Assembly (NCBI GenBank): GCA_004283105.1
Contig: SHLN01000028.1
Span: 1-16,317 of the forward strand
Reading direction: 5' to 3'
Source: Acidimicrobiia bacterium
GTDB lineage: Bacteria > Actinomycetota > Acidimicrobiia > Spongiisociales > SHLN01
DNA length: 16,317 bases
Below, piece by piece: positions 1 to 6,245 of this stretch. Position 1 is the stretch's first letter. Each line of letters starts with the position of its first letter. The notes beneath the pieces are model-generated. The model was not told the DNA's origin. It searched no databases and worked only from the letters and a program-made list of their open reading frames with translations. A program made the position numbers and the translations under genes.

Positions 1-21
1 TTCCTGTGCTGGCGATGTGAC

Positions 22-53
22 GGCCGAGGGGTAGGACCGACTCCTACTCGGCC
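22..53 (-). terminator. Stem-loop at the 3' end of the DUF4097 operon
   Basis: GGCCGAG (22-28) pairs with CTCGGCC (47-53) and TAGGA (32-36) with TCCTA (42-46), giving a 12-bp bulged stem around a 5-nt loop. The stem includes the stop codon of the DUF4097 gene (44-46). No T-tract follows on the minus strand, so if it terminates transcription it is of the U-poor kind common in high-G+C bacteria. It could instead be a 3'-end stabiliser. Confidence 0.45.
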
Positions 54-805
54 CTACCGATGGTGATGTTGCCCGAGACGCTCTTGGCCCGCAGCTGGAC
101 CTCCGGTCCGTCCGGCGGGGTCGGTGAGTCGCTGGGGGAGGGGAGATCGACGCGTCCACTGAGCGTGCGGATGTCGAGATCGACCCGTCGGCCGGTGGCG
201 ATGCGAAGGTCGAGCCGACCGGACACACTCTTGGCAGTGAGCGTGTCGCCTTCGTATCGCTTCACGAGGACCTTGCCTGAGGCAGTCTTGACATTGAGTC
301 CACCCGAGGCGGTGCCGAGCTCGGCATCGCCCGAGGCGGTCACCACGGAGCAGTCGGCCTCGGCTGTGGAGATCGCTACGTCGCCGGAAGCGGACACGGC
401 CCGGGTGTCGCCCCCGGCGTGGGTGATCGTGACGTCGCCGGACGCCACTTTGATTTCCGCCCGACCGGTGACGTGTCGGACGTTGATGTCACCCGAGGCA
501 GAGCGGGCGGTGAGCTCGCGGATCGGTCCCCGCACATCGACGTTGCCCGAGGCAACTGCCGTGTTCAAATCGGCGCCGGCCGGTACTTCGAGGCGCACCC
601 GGTAGGAGCCGCGCAGGCGGCCTTCCTCGCCGATCTGGATGTGGTCACGGAATTGCTCGACGAGCAGCTTGTCCGGATTGGTTGCGCTGATCGACACGCT
701 GATGGTGCCGGCCGGTCCCTCGTCGACGTGGATGTGTCCCGAGGCGATGCGGACTTCGATGTCCGGGTGGTCGCCGACTTCGAAGGTGAGGATGCGTTCT
801 TTCAT
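44..805 (-). CDS. DUF4097-type beta-repeat protein
   Basis: 253 aa. The protein is built from about ten short repeats with the core [AVL]-S-G-[DNRK]-[VIL]-x-[VIL] (e.g. ASGDVTI, SASGDVAI, TASGKVLV, SVSGRLDL, SVSGNITI) from about residue 85 to the C-terminus. This fits the right-handed beta-helix-like adhesin repeats of the DUF4097/DUF4098 family. There is no signal peptide or membrane segment, so it is probably cytoplasmic. Its molecular role is unknown; this family often sits beside regulators in actinobacteria. The ATG overlaps the stop of the upstream ribbon-helix-helix gene by 4 nt (ATGA), implying translational coupling; no strong Shine-Dalgarno is present. It is the last gene of the minus-strand operon and its stop lies in a hairpin. 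Family assignment is firm; function is not. Confidence 0.88.
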   Translation of the reverse strand: MKERILTFEVGDHPDIEVRIASGHIHVDEGPAGTISVSISATNPDKLLVEQFRDHIQIGEEGRLRGSYRVRLEVPAGADLNTAVASGNVDVRGPIRELTARSASGDINVRHVTGRAEIKVASGDVTITHAGGDTRAVSASGDVAISTAEADCSVVTASGDAELGTASGGLNVKTASGKVLVKRYEGDTLTAKSVSGRLDLRIATGRRVDLDIRTLSGRVDLPSPSDSPTPPDGPEVQLRAKSVSGNITIGRAE

Positions 806-1251
806 AGGTCGATGCTCGTTCTCACGCGGTTGCCGCGCCCGCTCTTGGAAGGCTTGGCTTTGGAGGCGAGGGTGCTCACGACGTAGCTGTTGACGGAATC
901 ACCCGTGTCGAGGGCGGCATCCTCGAGCAGCAGCTTGAGGCTTTCAGGCAGGCGGAGGGTGAGGCGGGCCTCATTTCCGCCGGCGGTTATCTCAACGTCG
1001 GCCTCTCGAGGCTGGACCTGCAATTGGGGCTCGCCGTCCGAGATGACGAGGGCCACCCGGTAGTCGGGGAGCTGGGCGCCGACCTCGAGCGCTGCCTGCT
1101 CGGCGAGGGTGGTGCCGGCCTGGCGGAGGGCAGGCTCGAGGACCGAGATGAGGGCGGCAGCAGCTTCGGTGATATCGGGGTCGTCGGCGGTGAGCTGGAG
1201 CTGGCGGTGGACGGCTGCCTCGAGTTCGGTAAAGACGGTACTGATGTCCAT
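802..1251 (-). CDS. Ribbon-helix-helix (HicB/Arc-like) putative DNA-binding protein
   Basis: 149 aa from the ATG at 1251. The N-terminal ~95 residues (MDISTVFTELEAAVHRQLQ...) are acidic and helical and I do not recognise them. Residues about 98-140 (EARLTLRLPESLKLLLEDAA, then SVNSYVVSTLASKA) read as a ribbon-helix-helix fold: a short beta strand with alternating residues, then two helices, as in HicB/Arc/CopG proteins. The tail is basic (KPSKSGRGNRVRTS). The reading frame stays open upstream to 1515, but the chosen ATG lies in a TAATG overlap with the stop of the preceding 32-aa ORF, and the upstream part is low-complexity. No toxin partner is visible, so a transcriptional regulator of its own operon is likelier than a toxin-antitoxin antitoxin. 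The 11-bp phased repeats over the promoter would suit such a protein. Gene call strong, regulatory role inferred. Confidence 0.82.
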   Translation of the reverse strand: MDISTVFTELEAAVHRQLQLTADDPDITEAAAALISVLEPALRQAGTTLAEQAALEVGAQLPDYRVALVISDGEPQLQVQPREADVEITAGGNEARLTLRLPESLKLLLEDAALDTGDSVNSYVVSTLASKAKPSKSGRGNRVRTSIDL

Positions 1252-1349
1252 TAGCTGCGGGTGTCCGTTCGTTCGATGATGGTGCGCCGGGTGCGCCGGG
1301 TGTAGCGCTCTTCGGCGATGGCCCTGGTGATGCGGTGATCTGCGTACAT
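1251..1349 (-). CDS. 32-aa Arg-rich microprotein (smORF2)
   Basis: Starts at ATG 1349 behind a GGGGGAG Shine-Dalgarno (1353-1359, 3 nt spacer) and ends TAA, overlapping the next ATG as TAATG. The peptide begins MYADHRITRAIAEERY and ends ERTDTRS; it is basic with nine arginines and has no membrane segment. It resembles the 25-aa ORF just upstream: M-[FY]-A-x-H-x-x-T-x-A-I-A-x-x-R-[FY] and a shared T-D-x-R-S end, which suggests tandem duplication and real translation. A longer in-frame start (1463) exists, but the strong ribosome-binding site and the similarity support 1349. Function unknown; possibilities are a small DNA- or protein-binding peptide or a translation-coupling leader for the downstream gene. 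Confidence 0.68.
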   Translation of the reverse strand: MYADHRITRAIAEERYTRRTRRTIIERTDTRS

Positions 1350-1369
1350 GGTCTCCCCCTGGGGTGCTG

Positions 1370-1447
1370 CTAGCTGCGGCGGTCGGTCTTGCGGGTCGGG
1401 AAGCGGTGGGTGGCGATGGCTGTGGTGGCTGTGTGTGTTGCGAACAT
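1370..1447 (-). CDS. 25-aa microprotein (smORF1)
   Basis: A very short ORF with a near-ideal ribosome-binding site: AGGAG (1454-1458), 6-nt spacer, then ATG at 1447, stop TAG at 1370-1372. The peptide begins MFATHTATTAIATHRF and ends KTDRRS; it is rich in Thr, Ala and Arg. It aligns with the 32-aa product of the next ORF (8 of the first 16 residues identical plus two Phe/Tyr swaps, with matching C-termini), the difference being a 7-residue gap. It is the first cistron after the promoter, about 20 nt upstream of smORF2. I do not recognise the family; the Thr-rich composition would also suit a leader peptide, but the paralogy argues for a functional peptide. Confidence 0.62.
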   Translation of the reverse strand: MFATHTATTAIATHRFPTRKTDRRS

Positions 1448-1455
1448 TGTGAGCT

Positions 1456-1505
1456 CCTGTCACTTCGGTGTCTATGTGATGTCATAATGATGTCACAACG
1501 ATGTC
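1456..1505. repeat. Five TGTC motifs at exact 11-bp spacing (candidate operator)
   Basis: TGTC occurs on the plus strand at 1458, 1469, 1480, 1491 and 1502, each 11 bp apart. The last three are in the fuller form GATGTC (1478, 1489, 1500), the second is GGTGTC (1467) and the first CCTGTC (1456, overlapping the smORF1 Shine-Dalgarno, so perhaps chance). The array covers the spacer, -10 and early transcribed region of the minus-strand promoter. One motif per helical turn on one face is what a cooperatively binding dimer such as a ribbon-helix-helix repressor would use; that link is inferred. Confidence 0.6.
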
Positions 1506-1515
1506 GGCTTGTCAA
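1487..1515 (-). promoter_or_regulatory. Promoter of the smORF-RHH-DUF4097 operon
   Basis: On the minus strand a perfect -35 TTGACA (1510-1515) is followed after 17 bp by CATCAT (1487-1492), a four-of-six -10. Predicted transcription begins near 1480, about 33 nt before smORF1. The TGTC array overlaps it, so occupancy of the array should block RNA polymerase. The divergent cofG promoter lies about 50 bp away. Confidence 0.55.
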
Positions 1516-1560
1516 GACCCTTTCTCGAGATTCTTTCGGCCACAGTCAGGCCGGCGTCAG

Positions 1561-1566
1561 TACCCT
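1561..1566 (+). promoter_or_regulatory. -10 box for leaderless cofG
   Basis: TACCCT lies 8 nt before the cofG ATG (1575) and no Shine-Dalgarno is present, so transcription would begin at or next to the start codon. No convincing -35 is seen. Confidence 0.45.
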
Positions 1567-1574
1567 TGCCATTC

Positions 1575-2720
1575 ATGGCTCACCCTGCTCCCGATCCCGA
1601 ACTCGCCTACGAGTATCTGACCGGCGCCCGCGATCCGGGTCCGCTCATGGCCGAGGCCGGCCGGTTGCGCGACGAGGGGAAGGGTCGAACGGTCACCTAT
1701 TCGCGCAAGGTGTTCATTCCCCTCACGACCTTGTGCAACGACACCTGCACGTACTGCACGTTCGCCAAGCCGCCCGGCGCCGGCGGGCAATACCTCGAAC
1801 CCGATGAGGTGATGGCGATCGTCCGGGCCGGCGAGCAACTCGATTGCACAGAGGCGCTGTTCACGCTCGGCGACCGCCCGGAAGAGCGCTGGCCCGAGGC
1901 CCGTGAGTTCCTGGCCGGGCACGGCCACACCACCACGCTCCAGTACGTCCAGGAGATGACCGAGCGGGTGGCCACCGAGACGGCGCTGTTTCCGCATGCC
2001 AACCCCGGGCTCATTCCCGACGACGCCCTCGCCGCGCTCCGTCCCTCCAATCCCTCCATGGGCATGATGCTGGAGAACATCTCACCCCGTCTCATGGAGC
2101 CGGGCATGCCCCACCACGGCGCCCCCGACAAGGAGCCGGGTCTCCGGGTCGCCACCATCGAGGGCGCCGGCCGCACGAAGGTCCCGTTCACGACGGGTGT
2201 CCTCGTCGGTATTGGGGAGGAGCCGGGGGAGGTGATCGACAGCTTGTTCGTGCTGGCCGACCTCCACGAGACGTGGGGCCACCTCCAGGAGATCATCGTC
2301 CAGAACTTCCGCGCCAAGGCTGATACGCGCATGCGCCGATCGCCCGAACCGACGGTCCACTACTTCGCCAGGGCCGTCGCCGTCGCTCGCTGGATATTTG
2401 GTCCGAACATGAATGTTCAGGTTCCACCCAACCTCACCGAGCGATACGAGGTCTATCTCGATGCCGGCATCAACGACTGGGGCGGGGTGTCGCCGCTCAC
2501 GATCGACTGGGTCAACCCGGAGCAACCGTGGCCGCACCTCGATGAGCTCGAAGCCCGCACCCGGGCAGGAGGGTTCGAACTGATGCCACGATTGCCGGTG
2601 TACCCCGAGTACATCAGCGACGAATGGCTCGATCCGGTCATGCAGGTGAAGGTCAAAGCTGCGGTCGATGAACACGGCTACGCCACGACACCTACCCGTC
2701 GGGCGGGGAACACGAAATGA
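1575..2720 (+). CDS. cofG: 7,8-didemethyl-8-hydroxy-5-deazariboflavin synthase, CofG subunit
   Basis: 381 aa. Radical SAM enzyme that with CofH joins a tyrosine-derived unit and a ribityl-diaminouracil to form F0, the deazaflavin chromophore of coenzyme F420. The cluster motif CX3CX2C is at Cys54, Cys58 and Cys61 (CNDTCTYC). Further CofG-like stretches are LGDRPEERWPEAR, the MGMMLEN region, QEIIVQNFRAK and GINDWGGVSPLT. Start: ATG 1575 is preferred over the in-frame ATG at 1509, because the extra 22 residues are not CofG-like and would cover the promoter. A TACCCT box 8 nt upstream suggests a leaderless mRNA. It overlaps the cofH start by ATGA. In many actinobacteria CofG and CofH are fused as FbiC; here they are separate cistrons. 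Confidence 0.95.
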   Translation: MAHPAPDPELAYEYLTGARDPGPLMAEAGRLRDEGKGRTVTYSRKVFIPLTTLCNDTCTYCTFAKPPGAGGQYLEPDEVMAIVRAGEQLDCTEALFTLGDRPEERWPEAREFLAGHGHTTTLQYVQEMTERVATETALFPHANPGLIPDDALAALRPSNPSMGMMLENISPRLMEPGMPHHGAPDKEPGLRVATIEGAGRTKVPFTTGVLVGIGEEPGEVIDSLFVLADLHETWGHLQEIIVQNFRAKADTRMRRSPEPTVHYFARAVAVARWIFGPNMNVQVPPNLTERYEVYLDAGINDWGGVSPLTIDWVNPEQPWPHLDELEARTRAGGFELMPRLPVYPEYISDEWLDPVMQVKVKAAVDEHGYATTPTRRAGNTK

Positions 2721-4603
2721 CTATCACGTTCTGCCAGGTGCGGCCCGGCGTCGACGAGATCACCGAGATCTGGGCAACGACTCGCCGCAATGAGGGCAGC
2801 CTGGCGACCGAGCTCGCGTCCTTTGGCCGGGCGGCGCGGGCGGGTGCGCTGGCCGGGGGGTTGCTGCCGGTCTCCACCTCTGCCGACCTCGACGATCCGG
2901 AGCCGGCGGCCTGGGTGGTCGACCCGGCCGGTGCCATCGAGCTGGCCAAGGCGGGCATACCGGGCTGGCGTATCACCGTGCTCCACGAAGGAGCCACCGA
3001 GTCCATCCTCGACGCCGTTTCCAGAACGGGCGCCGCCTTCGTACGCAGCGGCCGGAGCCGGGTCCGGGCGGCGGCCGCCATCACCGCACTCCCGGCCGTT
3101 TCTGCCACGGTTTCGGTCTTCGTCGACACCGTTGAGGATGCCCTCGCCGCCGTCGCCGACGGAGCGGGCGATCTTCTTCTGCGCGGATGGGATCGGGAAG
3201 CGATCGGCCGGCTTCGGGATGAGTTGCCGCCCGGGCGGCTCGTCGAGCGGACGGCCCTGCCGGTCGGCGTCGAGCTCGAAGACGCCAGACAAGCGTTCGA
3301 TGGGGAGCTGTTCACCGCCTATCTCAATCAGATCGATGGAAGCGGCGTGGCCCGGCCCCGCTACGACTGGGCACCGGGCAAGCCGACGCCGCCACCGGTG
3401 CCAGAACAGCGATTGTCGCTCGAGTGGAGTGACCCGGCCTGGACCGGTGCCCGGCAGGCATCCGGCATCGACAATCTCGGGCCAGACCTCGAACGGATCC
3501 TCACCCGATCACTGGCCGGGATCGCCCCGACCCGGGACGAGATCGAGCGGCTCTTCTACGCCCGGGGCCACGAGGTGGAAGCTATCGCCTCGGTGGCCGA
3601 CGAGCTGCGCCGGCGCCGCAACGGTGAGCTCGTCACGTACGTCGTGAACCGCAACATCAACTACACGAACCAGTGCTACTTCCGGTGCGGCTTCTGTGCC
3701 TTCTCGAAGGGACCCAAGTCGCTCAACCTGCGGGGCGATCCCTACCTCCTGAGTCTCGACGAGGTGGCCGAGCGCGCCCGCGAGGCGTGGGAGCGAGGGG
3801 CCACCGAGGTCACGTTGCAGGGTGGGATTCATCCCGAGTTCACCGGTGATTTCTACGTGCACGTTGCCGAGCTCATCAAGGCCTCGGTACCCGACATGCA
3901 CATCCATGGCTTTACTCCGCTCGAGGTGTGGCAGGGAGCCGAAACCACCGGAGCGACGGTGCCCGAGTTCCTCGCCCGCCTGAAAGAGGCCGGGCTCGGC
4001 ACGCTGCCGGGCACGGCCGCAGAAATCCTCGACGACGAGGTGCGTCGCCACCTGTGTCCGGACAAGATCAGCACCGCCGAGTGGGCGCACGTCATGATCA
4101 GTGCTCACGAGCTGGGGCTGAAATCGACCTCGACCATCATGTTCGGCCACATTGACGGGCCACGGTCCTGGGCAAACCATCTCGATGTGTTGCGGGACAT
4201 CCAGCGCCGGACGGGCGGGATCACCGAATTCGTCCCGCTCCCGTTCGTGCACATGGGAGCCCCCATCTACCTGCGGGGCCGGGCACGACCGGGACCGACC
4301 TGGGACGAGGTCGTGCTCATTCACGCCGTGGCGCGGATTGCCCTCGATGGCCTCATCGACAATATCCAGGCGTCCTGGGTCAAGCTCGGACTGGAAGGGG
4401 GCCGGCGCTTGCTCTATGCGGGCTGCAACGATATGGGCGGGACCCTCATGGATGAGAACATCTCGCGGGCCGCCGGCGCCGAGCACGGCCAGCTGGCTAC
4501 GCCCGAGGAGCTGGAGGCCACCATCCGGGCCGCCGGAAGGATTCCTGCCCGGCGCAACACCGTGTACGAGATCCTCGAACGGGCCGAGCCGACTCCCGGC
4601 TGA
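2717..4603 (+). CDS. cofH: 5-amino-6-(D-ribitylamino)uracil-L-tyrosine 4-hydroxyphenyl transferase, CofH, with N-terminal extension
   Basis: 628 aa. Residues about 250-625 are CofH: VVNRNINYTNQCYFRCGFC carries the radical SAM cysteines C320, C324 and C327 (CX3CX2C), followed by CAFSKG, EVTLQGGIHPEF, MHIHGFTPLEV, LGTLPGTAAEILDDEVR, STIMFGHID, ITEFVPLPFVHM, QASWVKLG and NDMGGTLMDENISR. It transfers the tyrosyl side-chain radical to the ribityl-uracil before CofG closes F0. Residues 1-~240 have no counterpart I recognise in stand-alone CofH; they look alpha/beta (alternating hydrophobic strands and Ala/Arg-rich helices, no cysteine cluster) and differ from the FbiC linker as I recall it. Overlaps cofG by ATGA. 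Its TGA abuts the stop of the opposite gene. CofH identity firm, extension unexplained. Confidence 0.95.
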   Translation: MTITFCQVRPGVDEITEIWATTRRNEGSLATELASFGRAARAGALAGGLLPVSTSADLDDPEPAAWVVDPAGAIELAKAGIPGWRITVLHEGATESILDAVSRTGAAFVRSGRSRVRAAAAITALPAVSATVSVFVDTVEDALAAVADGAGDLLLRGWDREAIGRLRDELPPGRLVERTALPVGVELEDARQAFDGELFTAYLNQIDGSGVARPRYDWAPGKPTPPPVPEQRLSLEWSDPAWTGARQASGIDNLGPDLERILTRSLAGIAPTRDEIERLFYARGHEVEAIASVADELRRRRNGELVTYVVNRNINYTNQCYFRCGFCAFSKGPKSLNLRGDPYLLSLDEVAERAREAWERGATEVTLQGGIHPEFTGDFYVHVAELIKASVPDMHIHGFTPLEVWQGAETTGATVPEFLARLKEAGLGTLPGTAAEILDDEVRRHLCPDKISTAEWAHVMISAHELGLKSTSTIMFGHIDGPRSWANHLDVLRDIQRRTGGITEFVPLPFVHMGAPIYLRGRARPGPTWDEVVLIHAVARIALDGLIDNIQASWVKLGLEGGRRLLYAGCNDMGGTLMDENISRAAGAEHGQLATPEELEATIRAAGRIPARRNTVYEILERAEPTPG

Positions 4604-5464
4604 TCAGCGGGCGGTACGAAGCGTGACGGCCGTTCCCGTTGCGGTGACGATGAGACAATCGCCGACCGGGGTGTAATCGAGGTTGACGCCGATGACGGCG
4701 TGGGCGCCGCGGGCGACGGCCTCCCGCACCATGGCTTCCTGAGCTGCTCCCCGATCAAGGGCGAGTTCGCGTCGCAACGATTCGGCGCCGCCCGGCGATT
4801 CGAGGAGGACTCCCATCCGGTCGGCGTCCAGTGCGCAGGCCGACTCGCCGGTCACCATCCCGAGGTTGGAGTCGATATCCCAATTCGGGACGGCGGTCGT
4901 CGTGGTAACAATCGGGCGCCACACCTTGGTGCCGTCCTCGCCCCGTACCCAGCCCTGGACGGACTCACGCCACAGGTCTCCCCATTCGGGGGCCGGGTGA
5001 TCGGCCGGCGGAGCGACCCTCGGCTCCTCGGGGGTCTTCGGTTCGACCATGATCCAGTCGGGCGGGGTGGTGGCATTCTCGACCGGGCGGCTCTCGGCCG
5101 CGGACGTGCTCCGGGCGGCGCTGCCGGCGGCGATGGCACGGGCAACCGCCGCTGAAGCGGCCGCGGCTGCCTCAGCTGCGGCGGCGACGGATTCGGCGGC
5201 GATGGCGGCATTGGCAGCTTTGGCGACGCCGGCGGCCTCCGGCTCGCCCGGGATGAATTCGACGGCGGGCTCGTCCCATCCGGATCCGGGGCGAAGGTCG
5301 ACGACGATGCCCTCCTCGGCCGTCGCGGCGGTGGGGTGCTGCTCTTCGCTCAAGCTGCGGCGGGCGGCGGCGAGCGCCTTCAGCAACGGGCGCACATTGT
5401 CCTCGTCGGGACTATCTCGCCGCTTGGTGGTCCAGAAATCCTCCACCCTGCCCTCTTGTGTCAT
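4604..5464 (-). CDS. Ala-rich protein with C-terminal YbjQ/DUF74-like domain
   Basis: 286 aa. Residues 1-~75 are charged, ~75-125 are an Ala-rich helical stretch, then a Pro/Glu-rich linker (TPEEPRVAPPADHPAPEWGD), and ~200-286 resemble the YbjQ/DUF74 'heavy-metal-binding' family: GMVTGES at the start, REAVARGAHAVIGVNLDY in the middle and CLIVTATGTAVTL at the end. That family is a small oligomeric beta fold of unknown biochemistry. No signal peptide or membrane span. ATG 5464 follows GGGGAA closely. It is divergent from trmD across 44 bp and convergent with cofH with no intergenic base (TGA then TCA). Membership in the family is likely; the metal-binding label is only an inherited name. Confidence 0.82.
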   Translation of the reverse strand: MTQEGRVEDFWTTKRRDSPDEDNVRPLLKALAAARRSLSEEQHPTAATAEEGIVVDLRPGSGWDEPAVEFIPGEPEAAGVAKAANAAIAAESVAAAAEAAAAASAAVARAIAAGSAARSTSAAESRPVENATTPPDWIMVEPKTPEEPRVAPPADHPAPEWGDLWRESVQGWVRGEDGTKVWRPIVTTTTAVPNWDIDSNLGMVTGESACALDADRMGVLLESPGGAESLRRELALDRGAAQEAMVREAVARGAHAVIGVNLDYTPVGDCLIVTATGTAVTLRTAR

Positions 5465-5493
5465 GGTTCCCCTGTGAACTCCGTTCGCGTTCA

Positions 5494-5502
5494 GGATAAC
5501 CT
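5494..5502. promoter_or_regulatory. Overlapping opposed -10 boxes between the DUF74 gene and trmD
   Basis: The plus strand reads TAACCT (5497-5502), 6 nt before the trmD GTG. The minus strand reads TATCCT (5499 to 5494), about 24 nt before the DUF74-gene start region. The two hexamers share 5497-5499, so the two polymerases could not bind together. The -35 elements are weak on both strands. Confidence 0.42.
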
Positions 5503-5508
5503 GTACGG

Positions 5509-6198
5509 GTGAGATTCTCGGTTATCACCATGTTTCCCGAGTTCTTCGAATCCCCTCTCGACGTCAGCCTGGTAGGGCGTGCTCGGGAGGCCGGGATCGT
5601 GGACGTCGACGTCATCGCGCTGCGGCCGTACGGTCTGGGCCGCCATCAGAAGCTCGACGGCGCCCCGTTTGGCGGCGGGGCGGGGCTGGTGATGCGGGTC
5701 GAACCGCTCGCCGCCGCCGTCGAGCCGCTCGCCGACAGCCACAAAGTGCTCCTATCGGCCGGAGGGCACCGGCTCACCCAGGCAACACTCGACCGGTTCG
5801 CCCAACTCGACCACGTCACGCTCGTGTGCGGGCGGTATGAGGGTGTCGACGAGCGTGCCGTCGAGCACCTCATGGATGAGGAGGTATCGCTCGGCGACTA
5901 CGTCCTGCTGGGCGGGGAGGTTGGGGCGCTTGCCGTCATCGAGGGCGTCGTCCGGCTCCTCCCCGGCGTGGTCGGCAATCCTGAGTCGGTGGTGAACGAG
6001 TCCTTCCGCGAGGGTCTGGTGGAAGAACCCCAGTACACCCGACCAGCCGAATTCCAGGGATGGGAGGTGCCCGAAGTGTTGCTCTCGGGCAATCACGAGC
6101 GGATCGCTGAGTGGCGGCGTCAGCAGCGGGAGGAGCGGACCAGGCAGCGTCGGCCCGACCTGTGGAGGGAACTAGCGATTAGCGAAGACCCGGAGTAG
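5509..6198 (+). CDS. trmD: tRNA (guanine-N1-)-methyltransferase TrmD
   Basis: 229 aa. SAM-dependent SPOUT enzyme making m1G37 in tRNAs, which prevents +1 frameshifting. Recognisable stretches: FSVITMFPEFFESPL at the N-terminus, LDGAPFGGGAGLVMR, LVCGRYEGVDERA, SLGDYVLLGGEVGALAVIEGVVRLLPGVVGN (the trefoil-knot SAM site), EEPQYTRPAEFQG and VPEVLLSGNHERIAEWRR. Length is typical. Start is GTG at 5509, 6 nt after a TAACCT box, so leaderless initiation is likely. rplS follows after 47 nt. The usual upstream neighbour rimM is not adjacent; a divergent gene stands there instead. Confidence 0.97.
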   Translation: MRFSVITMFPEFFESPLDVSLVGRAREAGIVDVDVIALRPYGLGRHQKLDGAPFGGGAGLVMRVEPLAAAVEPLADSHKVLLSAGGHRLTQATLDRFAQLDHVTLVCGRYEGVDERAVEHLMDEEVSLGDYVLLGGEVGALAVIEGVVRLLPGVVGNPESVVNESFREGLVEEPQYTRPAEFQGWEVPEVLLSGNHERIAEWRRQQREERTRQRRPDLWRELAISEDPE

Positions 6199-6201
6199 AG
6201 T
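6196..6201 (+). promoter_or_regulatory. Possible -10 box for rplS
   Basis: TAGAGT begins at the trmD stop codon and lies 44 nt before the rplS ATG. It would give rplS its own transcript with a leader of about 38 nt. The -35 is weak, so read-through from trmD is the alternative. Confidence 0.3.
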
Positions 6202-6245
6202 TCCGCCGTCCGGCATCCGGCCGGGCGTTCTTTCGCGAGGAACCC

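Noticed and set aside
419..886. Plus-strand ORF opposite the DUF4097 gene
   Set aside because: Antisense shadow of a repeat-rich gene; no ribosome-binding site and no recognisable product.
44..1251. Classical toxin-antitoxin pair (HicB-like plus partner)
   Set aside because: The partner is a DUF4097 repeat protein, not a HicA-type double-stranded RNA-binding toxin or any known toxin fold.
1478..1500. Single 23-bp inverted repeat as a conventional dyad operator
   Set aside because: Only the outer TGTGA/TCACA arms match; the direct 11-bp repeat explains the region better.
1252..1515. Upstream in-frame extension of the RHH protein to 237 aa
   Set aside because: The added part is His/Pro/Arg/Ser-rich low complexity, overlaps two smORFs with good ribosome-binding sites, and would start inside the promoter.
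1509..1574. 22-residue longer N-terminus for CofG
   Set aside because: Not CofG-like, covers the promoter region, and ATG 1575 sits just after a -10 box.
3509..4486. Minus-strand ORF of 325 codons opposite cofH
   Set aside because: Antisense of the conserved CofH region; composition typical of high-G+C shadow frames.
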